This document shows positions 12,641 through 24,401 of a stretch of 64,000 bases of DNA, in pieces; position 1 is the stretch's first letter; each line of letters begins with the position of its first letter. The stretch is from Sphagnum compactum (lineage: Eukaryota; Bryophyta; Sphagnopsida; Sphagnales). The stretch lies in the NCBI GenBank assembly GCA_965153455.1, contig OZ234494.1:7378001-7442000 (forward strand). Reading direction: 5' to 3'. The position numbers and the translations under genes are program-made. The notes beneath the pieces are model-generated. The model was given only the letters and a program-made list of their open reading frames with translations. It ran no database searches and was not told the origin of the DNA.

Positions 12641-12893
12641 CAATTGCAAACAAGCACCACTTCGTTTGCAATTAATGGGACTTTAGATAGTTACTTTTGG
12701 ATGATAAATCCATCTGACATATAAATGTAAACCAATTTAGTCGGAGACTAGTCATAAGTTATCGTAGGTGACTTGGTTGATGTCAACACGATGTCACATT
12801 GATCAAAAAGGGCAAAATTTTAATTGTAAAAACCAAATAATTGTAGGTAGTTATAAATGCATTAGTCACATATTGGCCTTTTTCTTCTGGTGA
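12641..12893. mobile_element. terminal segment of a CACTA-like element, ending inside the retroelement integrase
   Basis: Read from the right, the segment starts CACCAGAAGAAAAAGG, close to the CACTA-superfamily end CACTA(C/G)AAGAAAA. Internal words (TTTTAATTG, a GTGACTT-like box, CTAGTC) recur near another such terminus at 31090-31212. Retrotransposon coding sequence stops exactly where this begins, which suggests insertion. I found no matching left end, so only one terminus is supported. Confidence 0.45.
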
Positions 12894-13300
12894 TCAAATG
12901 GTCCGCCACCACCAAGATGGAGTCATAAGAACAAAAAGGTGGAAGGTCTGTATGAAATCCATGGAAATTGAACACCATGAGGATGTAGGGTTTAATAATG
13001 GTTAAAGGAAACCATGAAGGTGATGACAAGGATTTTTTGTTCGAGCACAAACATCGCAAGATTCAATAAACTCTTTTACATACTTCCAAAATTATGGCCA
13101 CCAATAATCTTGAGACACTGACTCCATGGTCTTGTTAAATCCAAAATGGCATGTAACCAAAACATTGTACTTAACCTAGAGAACTTAAAGTCATGCAGGG
13201 CCATAGAACATACAAAATACCATCACGATAAAATAAATAATCTTGATATTCAAATTTAACATGATGACTAAAAAAATTTTGGACTTGATGATGATTTTTT
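12894..13300 (-). pseudogene. truncated retroelement integrase
   Basis: The zinc-binding end of an HHCC motif is visible (ESCDVCARTKNP), preceded by a DYWWP block. It is followed by the first part of the catalytic core, with SMDFI carrying the first Asp of the DDE triad and an ILVVADHL stretch. Coding similarity stops at about 12893 against the CACTA-like terminus, so the remaining core and any chromodomain are missing. Confidence 0.8.
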
Positions 13301-13479
13301 AATTAGCCTTAGATGCCAATAACAAAAGGGTTCCTCTTCAAATATTTGTGAATTTAACAAAAAAAGGTTGTGTGTCATTAAAATTTACCAACAATGCCTA
13401 AAGTCAAAGATGTTTAGGCTTGAGAACGACATCACATTGTTACTTGTAAACTACATCTCCTTCCTTAGGTGCGAGGTAC

Positions 13480-13970
13480 AAGCGATGAGATAGCACATTA
13501 GGTTTCCCTTGCTGGCGCCCAGGGTGATATGTGATGACAAACTAGAATTGAAACAAGGACAATGCCCACCGAACTTGATGTCGATTCAAAACACAAGTTG
13601 TTATGAAATACTATAAGTTTTTGTGGTCTGAATACATAGTGATTTCATGTTGAGTTTTTTCAAGCAAATGACGCCATTTCTCAAAGGTATCCACGATGGC
13701 AAGAAGTTTCTTTAGCATGAATTTCATAATTAATCTCTATAAGAAAAAAATTACAAGAACGGAAGCCCACAAGATGAAGAAGATTGTCTTCTCCAAATTG
13801 TGAGAACATGATGCTTATTACAAAGTTGAAAATGTCCGACTCCAAAACAAAAGGTTTGGAAGGGTTTGCATGTTCATTAGGAGTGAGGCAGTTGTGAAAT
13901 AAACCTTCAAAGATTGAAAGGCATTTTCAGCTTCAATTCCCCAAAAGAAAGTTTGATCCTTCTTAGTCAA
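13480..13970 (-). pseudogene. retroelement RNase H remnant
   Basis: Translation on the minus strand around 13640-13500 gives a SDHKNL block, then LNRHQVRWALSL and ITYHPGRQQGKPN, the signature end of Ty3/gypsy RNase H. In-frame stops follow SDHKNL and SLFQF. Confidence 0.8.
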
Positions 13971-14980
13971 TCAAGTAAGAGGGCCCACTATCAAAGAACA
14001 GTGGGCAGTGAAATGTTGATATCCAAGAAAACTTTGCACATCTCGAATAAAAGTTAGAGTAGCCCAATCAACAATGGTCTGAACTTTATAAGGATCCATG
14101 CAAATGTCATTTCCAGACATGACGTAACCCAAGAATTCCACTTTAGATTGATGGAATTCACATTTTTCCAATTTGGCATAAAGTTTAACCTTATGAAGTT
14201 CTTTTAACACCAGATTACATGGAGCTCATGGTCCTCCATGTTCTTTGAAAAAATGAGGATGCCATCAATATAATAGACCACAAAATCATTGAAGTATTCA
14301 CGAAAGGCATTATTCATTAGATGTTGAAAAATAACAGGCGTATTGGTAAAGCCAAATGGCATCACAATATATTCGAAATGGCCGTAACAAGTTCTGAATG
14401 CCATCATTCGTTCATCACCTTCTCAAATGTGCACTAAATTGTATGGTCCACATAGATCAATCTTCGTGTACACCTTGGCATGACTTAGTTGTTTCAACAA
14501 CCCTAAGATCAGGGGCAAAGGGTATTGATTGTTGATGGTGAGTTGATTCAACCCACAATAATCCACACATATTCGAAGGGAGCCATCTTTCTTTTTGACA
14601 AATAAGATCATGGCATTAGTTGGAAACTTGGAATGTCGAATGAACCCCTTCTCAAGGTTTTCATCAATGTACTCACAAAAAGCTGCAAGTTCATCTCGTG
14701 ACATTAGGTTGTAGATTAGCCCAAATGGAGGTTGTGTTCCCTCTTCCAAATCAATGGTGTAATCATATGGATGATATTTTAATAAAGTGTCAACATTTTT
14801 CTTTTCAAATACGTCCTTGAGTTCCTTATATTGGGAAGGGATATCATGACAAGGCGATTTGGCATCTAATGTGGGAAGAGCATAAATTAGGAATGCATCT
14901 CCTTTCTTGGTAGTTTGCATGAAAGCTTTTGCTCCAATGAACAAAGCTTTTGAGCTTTTAACATCTTGGGCATTCACCAA
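13971..14980 (-). pseudogene. Ty3/gypsy reverse transcriptase remnant
   Basis: Three open segments (14980-14423, 14407-14204, 14210-13971) join by small frameshifts. They hold the RT finger motif FVKKKDGSLRICVDYCGLN, a TKIDLCGPYN palm motif, MPFGFTNTPVIFQ and the YxDD region, which here reads YIDG: the second catalytic aspartate is replaced by glycine. The thumb motif LEKCEFHQSKVEFLGYVMS follows. Loss of one catalytic Asp and the frameshifts make this inactive. Confidence 0.9.
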
Positions 14981-15087
14981 ATATTTGTCATATTCAAAAA
15001 ACTTAACACATGACTCATCTAGGTGGTAGCCTTTGCCTTCATTAATGGTGTTTTTGGATGTAGGTTTCTTTTCACATATTGTTGATG

Positions 15088-15340
15088 TTACATTCTAAGG
15101 TACATCAAAATGAAGACTCTTTGTATGCTAATCCACTCGAAGGTTGTGCAAAATGAGCCATGATAACCCAATGACAATAGGGTTTGTTGGGGGGATGAAA
15201 TGGCATTGAAGGCCACCTTGCTTGTATGCATCCCAATAGTAATATCTAAAGCTTTAGTTTCATGCACCACAAGTCCTGAAGGAAAATTTCGACCATCGAT
15301 GACTTCCATGGCTACTGGCATGTTTTTCTTCACGAGAATT
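15088..15340 (-). pseudogene. retroelement aspartic-protease region remnant
   Basis: The frame shows a stretch like the C-terminal part of the retropepsin domain of Ty3/gypsy polyproteins, between gag and RT, with words such as VVHETKALDITIG and an LGYHGSF motif. The active-site DSGA region is expected a little upstream (about 15370-15400), where codons for a degraded Asp-Ser pair can be read in another frame. Not functional. Confidence 0.55.
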
Positions 15341-15639
15341 ATCTTATGTCATCGCACCAACTCCTTGTTGATGAAACACGCATATGCACTAGAATCAAGT
15401 CATGCTGTAGTTTCCATCGTCATGGATTTATCGTATTTGATCGTGATTAGTAATAAGAAACAAGGTTAGGTTTGAAGGTAAATTGGGACCATTTTGAACA
15501 CATGATGCATTTGAGTCTAGTGTCGCGGTCCCTATAGAGACTAGACGTCTTCATTTCCCGAGTCTTTAGGAAGTGGTGTGTGGGTGGAAGTGATTCAAAC
15601 TATATGCAATAATTGTTTCTTGGGGTAGTTGGTAGTGAT

Positions 15640-16480
15640 GTGACTTGGCTCTCCATAATACATGTGTGGTTTATTCACACATTATCATTGCTTCTTTTGT
15701 TCCGTGAGTGGTTTGAATCGTGTCCGATCAATTTGCATAGGATCACCCTTTGATGTACATGTTGTTGATGGAGACAACATAGTAGGTGCAAAATTCTTTG
15801 GGACTATTGGCGACTCCCAACGCTTCTCTTGTCAACATTCAAAAAGCTTGTTATCACATCGAATAATTTGAGCAATTGCTTGACTCAATGTGGATGGATT
15901 TGGCAAGGTGAACAATAGGTCGTTCACCTTGCTTCGTAGTCCATATTGAAACTAACTCATCAATGCTGCTTCATCCCATGATATGTTGCAAGCCAATTGC
16001 TTGAAATTTGATGTGTATAGTAGTTGGCATGGTCCTTGATGAAGAGCTCATAGTTTGTTAGTCAATGTGCATTCTTTGTCAGAGTCTTCGATGGTGGTGT
16101 TAAATTCTTCCACAAACATTTCAAAATCATTCAATAATGGAGATTGTTGCTCTAACAAAGGTGCAAACCATGTTAAGGATGTGCTTAATAGCAACGTGCC
16201 AATAAGGCTAACGTCAATTAGGCCATTTGGATAACGATGGGGGTGCAATTTTATGACTAATTGTACCTGGTTAAGGAAATTTCAAAACTTGGAATGCATT
16301 CCATCAAACTTGTCAAAAAGGCTAATTCGTGGCTTTTTTACTTGAGATGGTGTCGTGGGAACACATCCCAATGACGTTGATGCTTGAGCACTTTGAAGAT
16401 GAGTAATGGATTCACAAAGAGCTTGATTTTCTTGTTACATATGCCTAAGACAATAAAAACTTCTTCCATAGATGCAACCA
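15640..16480 (-). pseudogene. Ty3/gypsy gag remnant with decayed CCHC knuckle
   Basis: The best block is 16248-16048, which translates to a capsid-like stretch with HPHRYPNG, WFAPLLEQQSPLLNDFE and EDSDKE words that are typical of plant and fungal Ty3 gag proteins. It continues after a stop into a SWDEAALMS-like block and a LPNPSTLSQAI-like block. The zinc knuckle near 15640-15690 reads YYGEPSH, so the first cysteine pair has been lost. At least five stop codons lie in this interval. Confidence 0.8.
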
Positions 16481-16489
16481 TCTTTTTTT

Positions 16490-18455
16490 AAAACGTAAAC
16501 ATGATTAAAACACCATGAAATATAACACCAACAATAAGAAGTGGGTAATCCATGACTTTTTGAAAAAAAATCCACATTTAACTCCAAAAGGAATTAATTC
16601 CTAAATGACTTATAAATTCAAAAATGGATGTAGACTTGATGGAGTTTGTTCAAACTATTGAGGACACGAAGAACCACAAGAATTAAAACTAAGGGAAAGG
16701 TCTAAGTTTAACTTTCAAACAAGGAACAAAACTTTAACATAACATATTCCATAGTCCCAAAAGTTTGTGCATGTAATACAAGTATCTCAAGTAACTATAA
16801 CTTGATAAAAATAGCTTAAGTAACTTGGTAGGAAGTTGATATCTAACAGGTTGTAAGTTCTTGGTGTATTATAGCCAAAGTTATCACCATCATGCTTGGT
16901 GTTCTTGTTACTAGAGTTATGTTTTTGTTAATGGAGAGCGCACCAATACTAATGGTAATGGGGTCAAAGGTCGGAAGTGATGAAATCTCTTGCTTTCATC
17001 AAATCTCACAAGGAGATAGGGTATATTATAAAAATATTGTGTGTATCTATGTATGTTGTTCATACCTACCTCTTCCAAAGCCTACCTCACTCACTCATTT
17101 CTCCTACCCACGTACATGGATATGAAAAGGCAAATGAACATGTCCCCTTCTGTGTCCAGGTTATGTATTTAAAAATAGTTTAATAACCTACCTTTAGCAA
17201 GCCTATCTACTTAACCTCTTTCCCTTAGACATTTACATAGTCATGAAAAGTCTAAAATATAAATAATGATGAACTATTGGGAACCATGTGGGAACATACA
17301 AGGAAAAAAAAAGGAAAAAGAGAGAGGGTGAGAGACTTACACCAGATTTACGCAGCAGAGCAAAATCAATTGCCAATGCTTATATACATACCAGAATGCT
17401 ACATGAATACTAAAGATATGGGGTAACTCTTAGGCAAGATCTGTTTGAAACTGAAAACACAGACAACCCACAGCAGAAAACTCTGGTGGAAAACTGTTTG
17501 TTATCCCTGGTGGTGTTCTCCTGATGAGGGGAGGGGGGAAAAAAACAGACCAATTTCAGGAATTGGTCTCTATGATACCAAACTAAAGCTGCTATGAAAG
17601 TTCAGCTAACCACAATCTTGTGAAAACCAACAATTACAAGGAAAAAAACATCAGTGTATACAGCTTCATCTTCACCAGCAGGTCCTATGATGAAGGAAAA
17701 AACGTGCCAAAACAATATTGCAGTTTTGGTACTCCAAAGATGATAAGCTCTTCTTGCATGAAGGCTCACCCATACATCACTGAAGGCAGATGTCTTGTGG
17801 TTCAATCCTCCTGCCTCCAAGAAAACATCAGTTGAGGGAAATAAAAAATCAGGACAAAGCTGATTCTTAGGCTCTCACATTTGATGATGCTTCATTTGGA
17901 AAGCCACCCATCTCAACCATTTGCAATAGCCAACACTGCAAAACACACTTCTGTGACAGATTTGGATTCTGTCCATTTGCAGGAAAATTTTACGTGTCTA
18001 GGGGAAATTCAAAGTAAAAGAATAAAGAATTTGAAAATCATTGGTCGTTTGTTGTTGTTGTTGTTGTAGTAGCTTTTGGTTGCAAAAAGTTGCCACTGGA
18101 GATGACCTGGAACCAAGCCTCAAGCTTTCAGCTCAAATAGGTGCTGACAATTGGACCAAATTCTCTTACAGGTCATAATTTCTTTGTTTCTGGTGCTGGA
18201 AAAAAAGACTTTAGATTTGGGTACTGCGAGGTATCAAAATCAGCCTTGCACTTGGGGAGTATTGCAGTACACAGTTTTCCAGTTTAGGTGTCAAATCTTT
18301 GGGACTTCCTGGAGCCAGCTTCAGCTGCACAAAATAAAAACCTGTCAAAACTTGAATTGATTGTCGCATCCATATGGGTCTGCAACATACACCTTTTGAA
18401 CATACCCAAATTCACAACAAGCACTTCTGCCTATGTAAATTTATGATGTAAATTG
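16490..18455. other. between retroelement and P450, no gene seen
   Basis: No supported gene. Part of it may be the 5' leader or LTR of the neighbouring retroelement (minus strand), but I cannot define repeat ends. From about 17300 the base composition is less A/T-rich. The part near 18460 should include the P450 3' untranslated region. A GTT microsatellite of seven units lies at 18046-18067. Confidence 0.5.
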
Positions 18456-18459
18456 TTCA

Positions 18460-21106
18460 CTACAACTTGTACAGGGTTTGCTCAGCTATTCTACAGAAGA
18501 TAATATCACTGAGATGTGGCAACTGCCATAATACCTCATAGCCTTGGACAAGAGCTGCAACAAGTGACAAAATTTCTGTCAGTGCAAAGTTTGCGCCTAT
18601 ACATGAGCGGGCACCAGTGCCAAAAAGAAGGAACCCTGAATCCAGTGGTGGAGCCTGAAACACACGCTTCTCTGACATGTTGGTGTCTTTCTGAGTTTGG
18701 TTGAGTTCATTGTGGATATGTGAAGAATTTGCTTTCACATTCAGACAAAATTCTGATTTTGGTTTGAGAAACCGTTCTGGGTTGAAATCAGCAGAATCGT
18801 TGCCCCAACAGACAGGATTCAAGTGTAGTAAGTGAACAGGTGCTGCCATGATCGCCCCTGCTGGCACAATCAGTCCTGGTGCCAGCTGGAAATCTGCACA
18901 GAATCTGGTTTGCATAAGCTACAGAAAAACCAAAGTGCCAACAAACCCACTACACTTCATTTCCTTTGATTCATCCATAGTCACCTGCATGTCTCCCCAC
19001 ATTCCAATCTGCTACAACTTCTACATGAAATATCAAAGGTTTAGGGTAATCTGAAACTTTTTGAGGGACATCTGTATGGTTTTACCAGATTGAAGGCTAC
19101 AGCGTTGCAAAAACGGGGCAGTTGGTAAGAGGCGAGCAGACTCATGTAAGCTTGCCATCAGATAATGCAGCTGCTTCACATCACTTTGACTCAGTGCCAG
19201 ATTTGAGCCACACACTTCTTTAATTTCAGCATACACCTGCAATACATGGACGAAAATAAAAAACCCATGTATGATTGCTGATCTGAGACTGTGATTTAAT
19301 ATATATATATATATATATATGAGCACACAAAACATCCACTGTCTGGGAAACAGTCCAGGTGTAATGCCAAGATACTCTTAATCTTAAATTATGCACACCT
19401 TTGCTTGGATGTCTGGATGATGGGCAAGCCGTGTAAGAATGCCACTTAAAATTCCAGCAGTTGTACATCCACCATGATACATCATCCCGCTGGCTCGCCC
19501 ATCTCCCAGAATTTTTCCAGTCACCAAATTTGATTTCAAAGTCTCAACAATCTCAAAAACTTCCATTTTGTAATTGTCTTTGCCATTTAGAGTGGCTCCT
19601 CCACTTTGGGTTTCAGGGGTGGCATCATCATTATGGGCCGTGTTGTCCTTTGTGTTGTCAATTGGACACACTGTAGTTTGCAAATTTTTGTGAGCCTCAG
19701 CCACCAAATTCTGGGTCAAATGCTTCATCCGATTGCATTTCCTCCAAAAATGAATGAACGAAGGCCTCCAAACTGGGGGCACAGTGTAGCGGACCCACCC
19801 GGAAATTTCATCAGCAATTGATATGAGAAGCTTTTCAAACTCTCGTGCAGCTGCCCACTCAACATAACCTTCCCCAAAAATCGATATGCCTAAAACCGCA
19901 AAAGCAATGCTCTGAGAGAATGACTTGGAATCAGTTTGCCAGTTTCCATCCTGGTCGAGTGTTGCCCACAAGCCCAGTTTCTGGATTACCTTGAGAGCAA
20001 TTGCATGCACCTGTCCTAAATTTTTTCCATTAAACTCTCTATCGTATATGGTGCGTCGCTCTTCTACCTGCAGAGAACCCAGTAGTTAATATACATATAA
20101 ACAGGAACTGACTGGCACTGTTGTGCTGGTTCCCAGTTTTTTTAATAAACAAATATTTCAGAATCAGTGAACTGCCAATTTTGGAGCAAAATAAAGTGGT
20201 CTAGACTTCCTTGAGCTAACTGCAAAAATCTCCAGTGAACAGGAGGAGACTCCTTTGAAACCTTCCAAGTGCATGTCTTCCAAAAAGATAATAACACTCT
20301 GACTATGCCCTTGGGGGTGTGTGTCAGTTAATAGAAGGGTATAAGCAGACCTTGGAAAATGGGGCGAAAAAAAGACTCCCTTTCCCGAAGGCAAGTTGCA
20401 GTGCCATTCGGGGAGCTGGGACACGGTCATGTGCTTTCTCCAAGAGCTCATTCACAATTCTCACATCAAATATTGAGACCAGCAACTGTGTGGGTCCCAT
20501 CCATATTTTCAGCACTGACCCATGCTGTTTATGAAGAGAAGAGAAGAGCTCTGGATCATTGACAACCAAAAAAACTATTGTTAGTGGTGTGTCCCCAATT
20601 GGTGGTACCAGAGGAGAAATCAATAAATAACAACAGTTGGAACTGCCACAAAAAAATAAGAATCATTATTGGCAATAGGTACTACAGCTCAGATGCTCAT
20701 TCAAGCACTCGATTTAAAGATCAAATTTCTTGGGCACCCATGAATTCCTTGCAACCAAAAAAGAAAAACAGTAGCATGGGGAGAGAAATAGCAAAGTATA
20801 TATACCCAAAAGCTTAAGTGGTCCATCAGCTTTTGCACGAATGACAGACCTGGCCACCAAGGCCTGCAAGCCAGGGCCTGGGAGACAGGAACCCATAACC
20901 CACAGGCGAAGCAGCTGCCCCACTTTCTTCAGCAACACAGATGTCACAACTATGAGAATGGCCCATGTTAGGGTGTTGAACTCGTAGCGCCAAGTCAGAC
21001 AACTTGGCTTACCAGCTGGGTCTTCTCCTCCTCCTCCTCCTCCCCCAGTCTGCACCTCTGGCAGGCTTGACCACCATACACTTGCATTCAGCAGCAGCAA
21101 CATCAT
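18460..21106 (-). CDS. cytochrome P450 monooxygenase, complete five-exon gene
   Basis: Exons: 21106-20806, 20574-20351, 20067-19399, 19236-19086 and 18893-18460; phases 1, 0, 0, 1 and stop all close, giving 592 aa. Seen: a long N-terminus with seven glycines (21-27), a hydrophobic ER anchor about 46-59, a proline hinge LPGPGL (75-80), an I-helix HGGCTTAG (373-380), the K-helix E430-S-A-R433, the FNPERF motif (485-490) and the haem loop FGTGARSCIG with ligand Cys546. Family knowledge: such enzymes use O2 and NADPH-P450 reductase at the ER. Substrate and CYP family are not assignable from memory. Two oddities: the usual acidic residue before TT in the I-helix is Cys376, and about 45 polar residues separate FNPERF from the haem loop. 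The first Met is chosen; a nearby second Met is equally possible. Confidence 0.92.
19299..19321. repeat. (AT)n tract in P450 intron 3
   Basis: About eleven AT dinucleotides inside the intron between the exons ending at 19399 and starting at 19236. Confidence 0.9.
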
Positions 21107-22022
21107 CTCTCATCACCCACTATTGCAGTTCTGTTCTGAGCAAAAGAAGATGAAGAGCAAAGAATTGCTCATAAAAAGCTTCACCCTGCACGTGCTTCCT
21201 TCAATTGCCTTCCTCCCTCCCTCAGTGCTCTTTAGGGTTCACTGCTGCAAGATGCAGACATTCAAGTCAACAGAATATAGTGTCTACAGCCTCACCATAC
21301 CAAAATTCTGAGCAAAACCATAATACAAAAGTCTGTGTCCTCGGTTTTCTGTAGCAATTCTGGAAGGCAACCACAAGACTCAGTCATGATGTTAGCTAGC
21401 ACACACTCTGCAAGGAGACAGATTTACAAAAACAAGCAACTGAAGATGATTCCAGCACAAACCATTCCTGTTGCTCCTGATCCACTTTCTTGCTGTTCTT
21501 CGACCCAACAAGAATAATCTCTTCTCCACACCTGCACAAAAGATTGCAAACCCTCAGGTATTGCATGGCTCCTTGATCATGATGGCAAAGCTGGAAGAAG
21601 CTCAAGAGACACCATCCCACATGAAGTGGGCCTTCCTTTCTGTGGCTATCCTTTGATGGTCTGTCTGTATTGTCTCTCTGAAAGTGTAAGAAAATCTCTC
21701 ACCCATCAGCAGCCACCCTATAATACCTTTTTGCTAACTCTCCCTTCTCCTTCTTCTTCTTCTTCTTCTCTCCGTCTCTCTCATGTGACCGACACCCATA
21801 TTGCCTCCCACACCTCACAAAACCCAAATCCTCTCTATCCTCACAAAGCCTAGGTTCTTCTTCTTGTCCTTCTCCACCACCCCCGCCCCTCTCTCTTCTG
21901 TCCTCTATACCTTACTAGTTCTAGCTCTCTTCAGCAGCAGACAAGAAGGACCAAAATTAGGGTGCCTGGAAGTGTGAGTGATTCTCCAAAGTCCCTCTAG
22001 TTCACAACTACAAATCGCCATC

Positions 22023-22130
22023 ATGAATCAATCAATCAAGAAAACTCCCGTCCTCTTCTTCTTCGTCTTCTTAACATCACACAACTTAGGAACATACCAG
22101 ACACAAATGTCAAACTCCAGCAACACATGA
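22023..22130 (+). CDS. possible 35-aa secreted peptide ORF, unproven
   Basis: A short frame begins MNQSIKKTPVLFFFVFLTSH and ends in TGA. It has a basic start followed by a hydrophobic core, as in a signal peptide, and a polar tail rich in Ser, Asn and Thr. It is divergent to the P450. A chance frame in TTC-rich DNA would look similar, so I rate it low. Confidence 0.15.
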   Translation: MNQSIKKTPVLFFFVFLTSHNLGTYQTQMSNSSNT

Positions 22131-22375
22131 TGATGATGATGATGATGATGATGATCAGCAGCAGCGCAGCGGTTTGAGAAAACAAAACACAAATAGAACA
22201 CTAATGAATCACACTCACACACATCCTTCTTCCTACCTGTTGTTGATCAGCTGTTGTTTAGCAGTACAAGTAGTTTTTTGTGCAGATCCCGCTGCTGCTG
22301 CGGTTGCTTCTTGTTCTCGCTTACCATTCATCATCGCAACCCATCTCTCTCGCTCGCGCTTCCCATCTCTCCCTC

Positions 22376-22397
22376 CCTCTCTCTCTCTCTCTCTCTA

Positions 22398-22431
<34 letters not shown>
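22376..22431. repeat. (CT)n/(CGCT)n microsatellite
   Basis: Two CT runs of about 10 dinucleotides each are separated by CGCTCGCTCG. The tract lies about 1.3 kb upstream of the P450 start codon. Confidence 0.9.
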
Positions 22432-22486
22432 GGGGTGCGACTTCCTTGCGTTCTTCAACTGTTTTCCAAAAGCAGCAGCAGTTTTA

Positions 22487-22945
22487 GGACCCTTTTTATG
22501 CGTGGACAAAACATAAGGCATACACCTAAGTGGCCTTTTATCATGAGGCCCTGCAAATGGACAACTGCTGTTTCTAAAGCAGAGACACATCTAAGTGGCC
22601 TATTATTTTGAGAGAGGTGAAAAAGAACTGCTTCTGTTTGTAAAAAGCCACAGTTTTGGGACCCTTTTTATGGCTGCACAAAAAACATAAGACATACACC
22701 TAAGTGGCCTGTTACGGACGACAGGTGCACGAGCCACGGTTTTAGGACCACATAAGACATACAACTAAGTGGCCTATTATATGAGAGGTGCAAAAAGGGA
22801 CTGCTGTTTCTAAAAGCCACCCTTATTTTATGGTGGACAAAAAACCAGAAGATATGCATCTAAAGTGGCCTTTTATGAGAGAGAGGTGCAAAAAGAACTG
22901 CTGTTTTTAAATGTCACATTCTTGGGACCCTTTTTTATGGGCTAG
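22487..22945. repeat. tandem repeat with CCTAAGTGGCC core upstream of P450
   Basis: About five degenerate units of 75-110 bp. Each contains some of: GGACCCTTTTTATGG, ACATAAGACATACACC, TAAGTGGCCTATTAT, a GAGAGAGGTG box and AACTGCTGTTTCTAAAAGCC. Units differ in length by deletion. It lies roughly 1.4-1.8 kb upstream of the P450 start codon. Confidence 0.8.
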
Positions 22946-23423
22946 TAGACCTTATGATCAAAATATGGCAATTTCAGAAAAAAAAATAAAAATTTAAATC
23001 CTCTGAGTATGGGCACAAAATTTGGGGGTGAGAGAGGGATTATTATTACTCTATGGGGGGGTCTTATATACTCTCAAGCATTTTATTGGGAACATGTAAT
23101 TTCGTAGTACCTAAACGTTTTTGGCATAAATTAAATTGTTTTTTTTGTTTTGCCAATTTTTGGATAATTCATTTATTATTTGTGCCAAAATTCAAGAATC
23201 CTTTAAAAAACCAAGTGCCAAAGTTAAGATTTAGAATTTATTGTACAATCAGGTTGATGTTTTTGGTTTGCCCAAAGAAAAAAAGGGCAACTCATTTGAT
23301 TGCAAAGTTATCCAAATCAAAGGAAACTTGCTGAAGCTGACTCTATATGAGAAGGAAGAGTATTTAAAGAGTAGTCAGGATAAGGGGGATGGGGAGGCGG
23401 GGGAGAGTCAGCCATTTTTTTGC

Positions 23424-23430
<7 letters not shown>

Positions 23431-23458
<28 letters not shown>
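23431..23458. repeat. (GA)n microsatellite
   Basis: About 14 GA dinucleotides in intergenic DNA. Confidence 0.95.
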
Positions 23459-24401
23459 TGCTGAAGCTGACTTTACAAAAGATGGGTAGGTATGGGAGAA
23501 GCAAGCTCTGAAAAAGAGCATAGCAAGAACTGACAAAACCCACTCCACCAATGTGGTTATGAAACTTGGAGCTCAAAGCATTGCACATAAGGGTGGTGGG
23601 ATGGGGCCTTGTAAGTTAGTGTTGGGTGGGAGAAGAAGAAGACCCAAGTTTTGTGGCTGAGAGCAAATAGAGGCCTTCTTGTGTGTCTGTCTTTTGACAA
23701 GTAAAGATATAATGACCCCACTCACTCACTCAAGAAAAAAGGTTGAAAAGGATAGAAAGAGGCAAAAGGGCTTTAAAAAGGTGTGAAAAAGGGGGGATGA
23801 TAAAAGTGGAGGAAATAAGGGTGAAAATAAGGGGACGGGTGGAAAGGAAAGGAAAGGAAAGAGAAGAGAAGAGGAGCTAGTTGTGAGATTTTATATAGTG
23901 TTGTGAGCTTGTTGTTCCAAGTTGATCCCTCAGCTTGTTTTCCAACATGGTCCAGACTTGAGTGTTTTAACATAACCCTAATCCAATGGTAATTTCATTG
24001 ACACAACCATGATCGTTCCAAATAAGATTGCATCCATTCTAGAAGAATTACCTATTGTGGTTTTATTGCTTAACACCTACGTGTGCTTTAACAACGTGTG
24101 TTTCAGAAGATGGTGAATTTTGTGACCTAATTTTTTATGATCAAATTTCAGCTTATTGGGGACAATCCACATGAACCAATTATTCAGCTTACAATAGACC
24201 CTTGCATGCCGACATGCTTTGGGGCCCACTCTTAGAACAAGTCCAAAGACATGAATCCATTCAATACTTCGATGCTGTGAGACTGCAAGTGTGATGTGTG
24301 TAGGGTAATGCCATGGCAGCAGGGCTTTTTTTACACTCCGTGAACTGAGCAGAGAGCTCCAGGTATGGCCAGGGTTTTTGCCTCAATTTTGTGATGTAGC
24401 T

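Larger units (their letters stand above)
12894..16480 (-). mobile_element. decayed Ty3/gypsy LTR retrotransposon, internal region
   Basis: On the minus strand, in order, come gag (from about 16460), a CCHC-knuckle remnant, an aspartic-protease region, reverse transcriptase, RNase H and part of integrase. The order RT-RNase H-integrase defines the Ty3/gypsy (Metaviridae-type) group. Several frameshifts and stop codons break the polyprotein, and the sequence ends in integrase at about 12893. I could not recognise LTRs, a primer-binding site or a polypurine tract with any confidence. The copy is non-autonomous and old. Confidence 0.9.
21107..22486. promoter_or_regulatory. upstream region of the P450 gene
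   Basis: This should hold the 5' untranslated region and promoter of the minus-strand P450. It is rich in TTC and CT tracts. On the plus strand a TGA/ATG trinucleotide run lies at 22128-22154 and a CT-rich microsatellite at 22376-22431. I cannot point to a definite TATA box or transcription start. Confidence 0.4.

Noticed and set aside
17562-17583. TGGTATCATAGAG on the minus strand as a retroelement primer-binding site
   Set aside because: It resembles the initiator-Met tRNA site but has an extra base and no LTR end (CA) next to it. The distance to gag is also long.
22174-22611. 145-codon frame and shadows around the CT microsatellite
   Set aside because: The Ser/Leu-rich product is dictated by the CT repeat, and the frame sits upstream of the P450 on the other strand.
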